A DNA stretch of 64,000 nt from Spiribacter vilamensis (GTDB lineage Bacteria > Pseudomonadota > Gammaproteobacteria > Nitrococcales > Nitrococcaceae), in NCBI RefSeq assembly GCF_004217415.1, contig NZ_SHLI01000001.1, positions 434,001 to 498,000 on the forward strand, written 5' to 3'. Below are positions 62,317 to 64,000 of this stretch, piece after piece. The notes below the pieces were generated by a model. The model worked only from the letters and a program-made list of their open reading frames with translations, had not been told where the DNA came from and did not search any database. Made by a program: the position numbers and the translations under genes. Position 1 is the first letter of the stretch. Every line of letters starts with the position of its first letter.

Positions 62317-64000
62317 TCATTGTGCCTGCGGATGGGCAATCACGGCACCCGTCCGGGCGCGGGTGACCGCGGTGTAGAGCAGCTCGGGCCGTGTCCGGCC
62401 GGGCCCGCCCTCGGGCAGCACCACCAGCACATGGTCGAATTCCGAGCCCTGGGATTTGTGCACGGTCATGGCGAAAACGCTCTCGACGGCATCAAGCCGG
62501 CTGGGCAGGACCAGGCGAATGCGATGGTCGGGCCATTCAAAGGCTACTCGCAGCCGTGCCCCGGATTCGCCGGGCAGGCGAGTCATCAGACAGGTACCGA
62601 TATCCCCGTTCATTAGGCCCAGTTCGTAGTCGTTGCGCGTGATCATTACGGGACGCCCTTCAAACCAGCCACTGGCCCGATCGATCAGCCGGTTTTGTTG
62701 CAGCGCTGCGGCAATGCGCTCGTTGAGTCCGCTGACTCCCAGCGGACCGTGGCGGACCGTGGTCAGCACCTGGAAGCGGCTGAATGCCGCCAGCACGCCT
62801 CGAGCCCACCGCTCGGTGGCATCGCGGTCATCACCGGCGGGGCGCGTGGTCTGCAATTCGGTGAGATACGCCTGATAGCCCTGACAGGCCGCCCTCGCGA
62901 TCCCCGCATCGTTGGCGCCGGCCAGTTCGAGGCGCTGGATATCGGCCGCGTCGCTATCCAGCAGGGCGTTAGCCCGGGCCGAATCGCCGCGTCGAATGGC
63001 CTCGGCCAGCGCCCCGATGCCGCTGTCCGCTCCGAATCGGCGACTGTCGCGCAGTCGAACGATCTGCTGTTGCAAGCGGCTGCCGCCCGCCTGCCAGTCG
63101 GCAATATCATCACCGCTGTTGGCCTTCACCCAGGCAACGGTCTCGGCGGTGTAGTGGGGCTGCTCGGTGCCGGCGCAGAGCTCGCCCAGAACGGCGCCGG
63201 CCTCCACCGATGCCAGCTGGTCCTTGTCCCCGAGCAGTACCAGCCGCGTCTCGGGGCGCAGGGCATCAAGCAGGCGTGCGGTCAGCTCCTGGTCGATCAT
63301 CGAGGCCTCGTCCACCACCACCAGGTCGGCGTGCAGGGGGTTGTCGCGATCATGCCGGAAGCGCCGGCTGCCGGGGCGCGGGCCCAGCAGCCGATGCAGC
63401 GTGCTGACCGATCGCGGAATGGCGTCGCGCACGGCGGACCGCAGCGGCAAGGCATCCACCTCGCCGCTGATCGACTCGCCAAGCCGGGCGGCCGCCTTGC
63501 CGGTGGGGGCAGCCAGCCGAATGCGCAGGGGCTCCTCGGGGTGGGTGTCCATGCGCTCGGCCTGCAGAAGCCCCAGGAGCCGCAGCACGGTTCGCGTCTT
63601 ACCGGTCCCGGGGCCGCCGGTAATCAGCGTGAAGCGCGACCGCGTGGCGAGGGCGCCGGCAACGCGCTGCCAGTCCGGGTGGCGATCGGTGCGCGGGAAA
63701 AGCCCGTCAAGGCGCTCCGTCAGCCCCGGTAGCGCGGGCAGCGTTTCGGCAAGTCGGGCCTCGAGGGTCGAGTGGATGAGTCGTTCATTGGCCCAGTAGC
63801 GGCGCAGATAGAGGGCATTGCCCTGCAGCACCAGCGGGGTGGCGGTGTCACTGTCAACGGCCGTATCGCCCGCATCGCCCGCATTGACCGCCTCGACGCT
63901 GCGCGCGACGGTCAGACGGACGCGCAGGGTATCGAGCGCCAGGGCTCCGAGCCATTCGATGGGCGTCTCGGCGTCGCTGTCGGTGGCGGGGCTTTCGCTC
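62317..64000 (-). CDS. recD: RecBCD helicase/exonuclease subunit RecD, 5' end outside the window
   Basis: The frame is open to the right edge, with 561 codons visible. E. coli RecD has ~608 residues, so only the first few dozen should be missing. Visible landmarks are LQGNALYLRRYWANERLI, Walker A GGPGTGKTRTVLRLL, LAAPTGKAAARLGES, STLHRLLG, Walker B VVVDEASMID, and the C-terminal MTVHKSQGSEFDHVLVVLP and YTAVTRAR. An internal GTG at 63831 is not the start. RecD is the fast 5'-3' motor of RecBCD; recB and recC would be expected upstream, beyond the window. Confidence 0.97.
   Translation of the reverse strand, partial: SESPATDSDAETPIEWLGALALDTLRVRLTVARSVEAVNAGDAGDTAVDSDTATPLVLQGNALYLRRYWANERLIHSTLEARLAETLPALPGLTERLDGLFPRTDRHPDWQRVAGALATRSRFTLITGGPGTGKTRTVLRLLGLLQAERMDTHPEEPLRIRLAAPTGKAAARLGESISGEVDALPLRSAVRDAIPRSVSTLHRLLGPRPGSRRFRHDRDNPLHADLVVVDEASMIDQELTARLLDALRPETRLVLLGDKDQLASVEAGAVLGELCAGTEQPHYTAETVAWVKANSGDDIADWQAGGSRLQQQIVRLRDSRRFGADSGIGALAEAIRRGDSARANALLDSDAADIQRLELAGANDAGIARAACQGYQAYLTELQTTRPAGDDRDATERWARGVLAAFSRFQVLTTVRHGPLGVSGLNERIAAALQQNRLIDRASGWFEGRPVMITRNDYELGLMNGDIGTCLMTRLPGESGARLRVAFEWPDHRIRLVLPSRLDAVESVFAMTVHKSQGSEFDHVLVVLPEGGPGRTRPELLYTAVTRARTGAVIAHPQAQ

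Noticed and set aside
62695-63732. A 345-codon frame on the plus strand
   Set aside because: It is antisense to recD; the RecD motifs are on the other strand.

Overview
The window is a GC-rich, gene-dense bacterial chromosome segment. It reads as a gammaproteobacterium, probably a halophile of the Ectothiorhodospiraceae type (Spiribacter- or Halorhodospira-like). That placement is inference: it rests on the guaB-guaA-tadA and ppsA/ppsR arrangements, DUF1249, DUF1820 and YqiA proteins, RecD, and two separate compatible-solute uptake systems (a ProVWX-type ABC transporter and a BCCT carrier). Intergenic gaps are short, 1 to 4 base gene overlaps are frequent, and no gap without a gene exceeds 300 bases. 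Both ends are cut inside genes: an Fe-S/flavin-type protein at the left and recD at the right.

Layout, left to right. 1-6 kb: a partial protein, xseA, then guaB-guaA-tadA behind a promoter with a perfect 19-base palindrome. 6-10 kb: a phosphonate-type ABC operon (phnD-phnC-phnE-phnE) with a HAD hydrolase as last gene and a good Pho box in front. 10-13.5 kb: tRNA-Ser(CGA), then a complete IS66-family element with a perfect 8-base target duplication. 13.6-22 kb: thiolase, purine permease, glpQ, tRNA-Arg(ACG), small redox and sugar-phosphate genes, a 1-Cys peroxiredoxin and tRNA-Ser(GGA). 22-26 kb: a flavin reductase, a patatin-like lipase, 3-hydroxybutyrate dehydrogenase, a CDF metal exporter and an AhpD-like protein. 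26-29.5 kb: a glycine betaine/proline ABC operon. 29.5-37 kb: rsgA with two paralogous half-size permeases, orn, ppsA with a rhodanese, ppsR, DUF1249 and an IscR-like regulator.

37-42 kb: a general amino-acid ABC operon (aapJQMP) with an orphan response regulator at its end, behind a sequence that matches the sigma-54 consensus at every specified base. 42-46.5 kb: an iron-type alcohol dehydrogenase and a TRAP transporter whose binding-protein gene faces the two membrane genes. 46.6-49 kb: a DUF1778/GNAT toxin-antitoxin pair, bioY and a metallo-hydrolase. 49-53 kb: a four-gene operon of DUF2237, BCCT carrier, FAD amine oxidase and an unknown protein. 53-54.9 kb: copC-copD and yqiA. 55-56.4 kb: a glycine riboswitch in front of a D-amino-acid dehydrogenase-type oxidase. 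56.4-62 kb: a glycosyltransferase, a LysR regulator, and a tightly overlapping ALDH / Fe-ADH / enolase-superfamily catabolic operon. The window ends with a DCC protein and recD.

The most unusual structure is shared by all three tRNA genes. Each is followed by its terminator hairpin and then by an inverted copy of the tRNA T-arm, so each locus forms a long quasi-palindrome centred on the terminator. Other observations worth testing are the HAD protein of the phn operon, which lacks the usual second aspartate; the glycine riboswitch on an amino-acid oxidase gene; the paired half-permeases behind rsgA; and the unassigned enolase-superfamily pathway.
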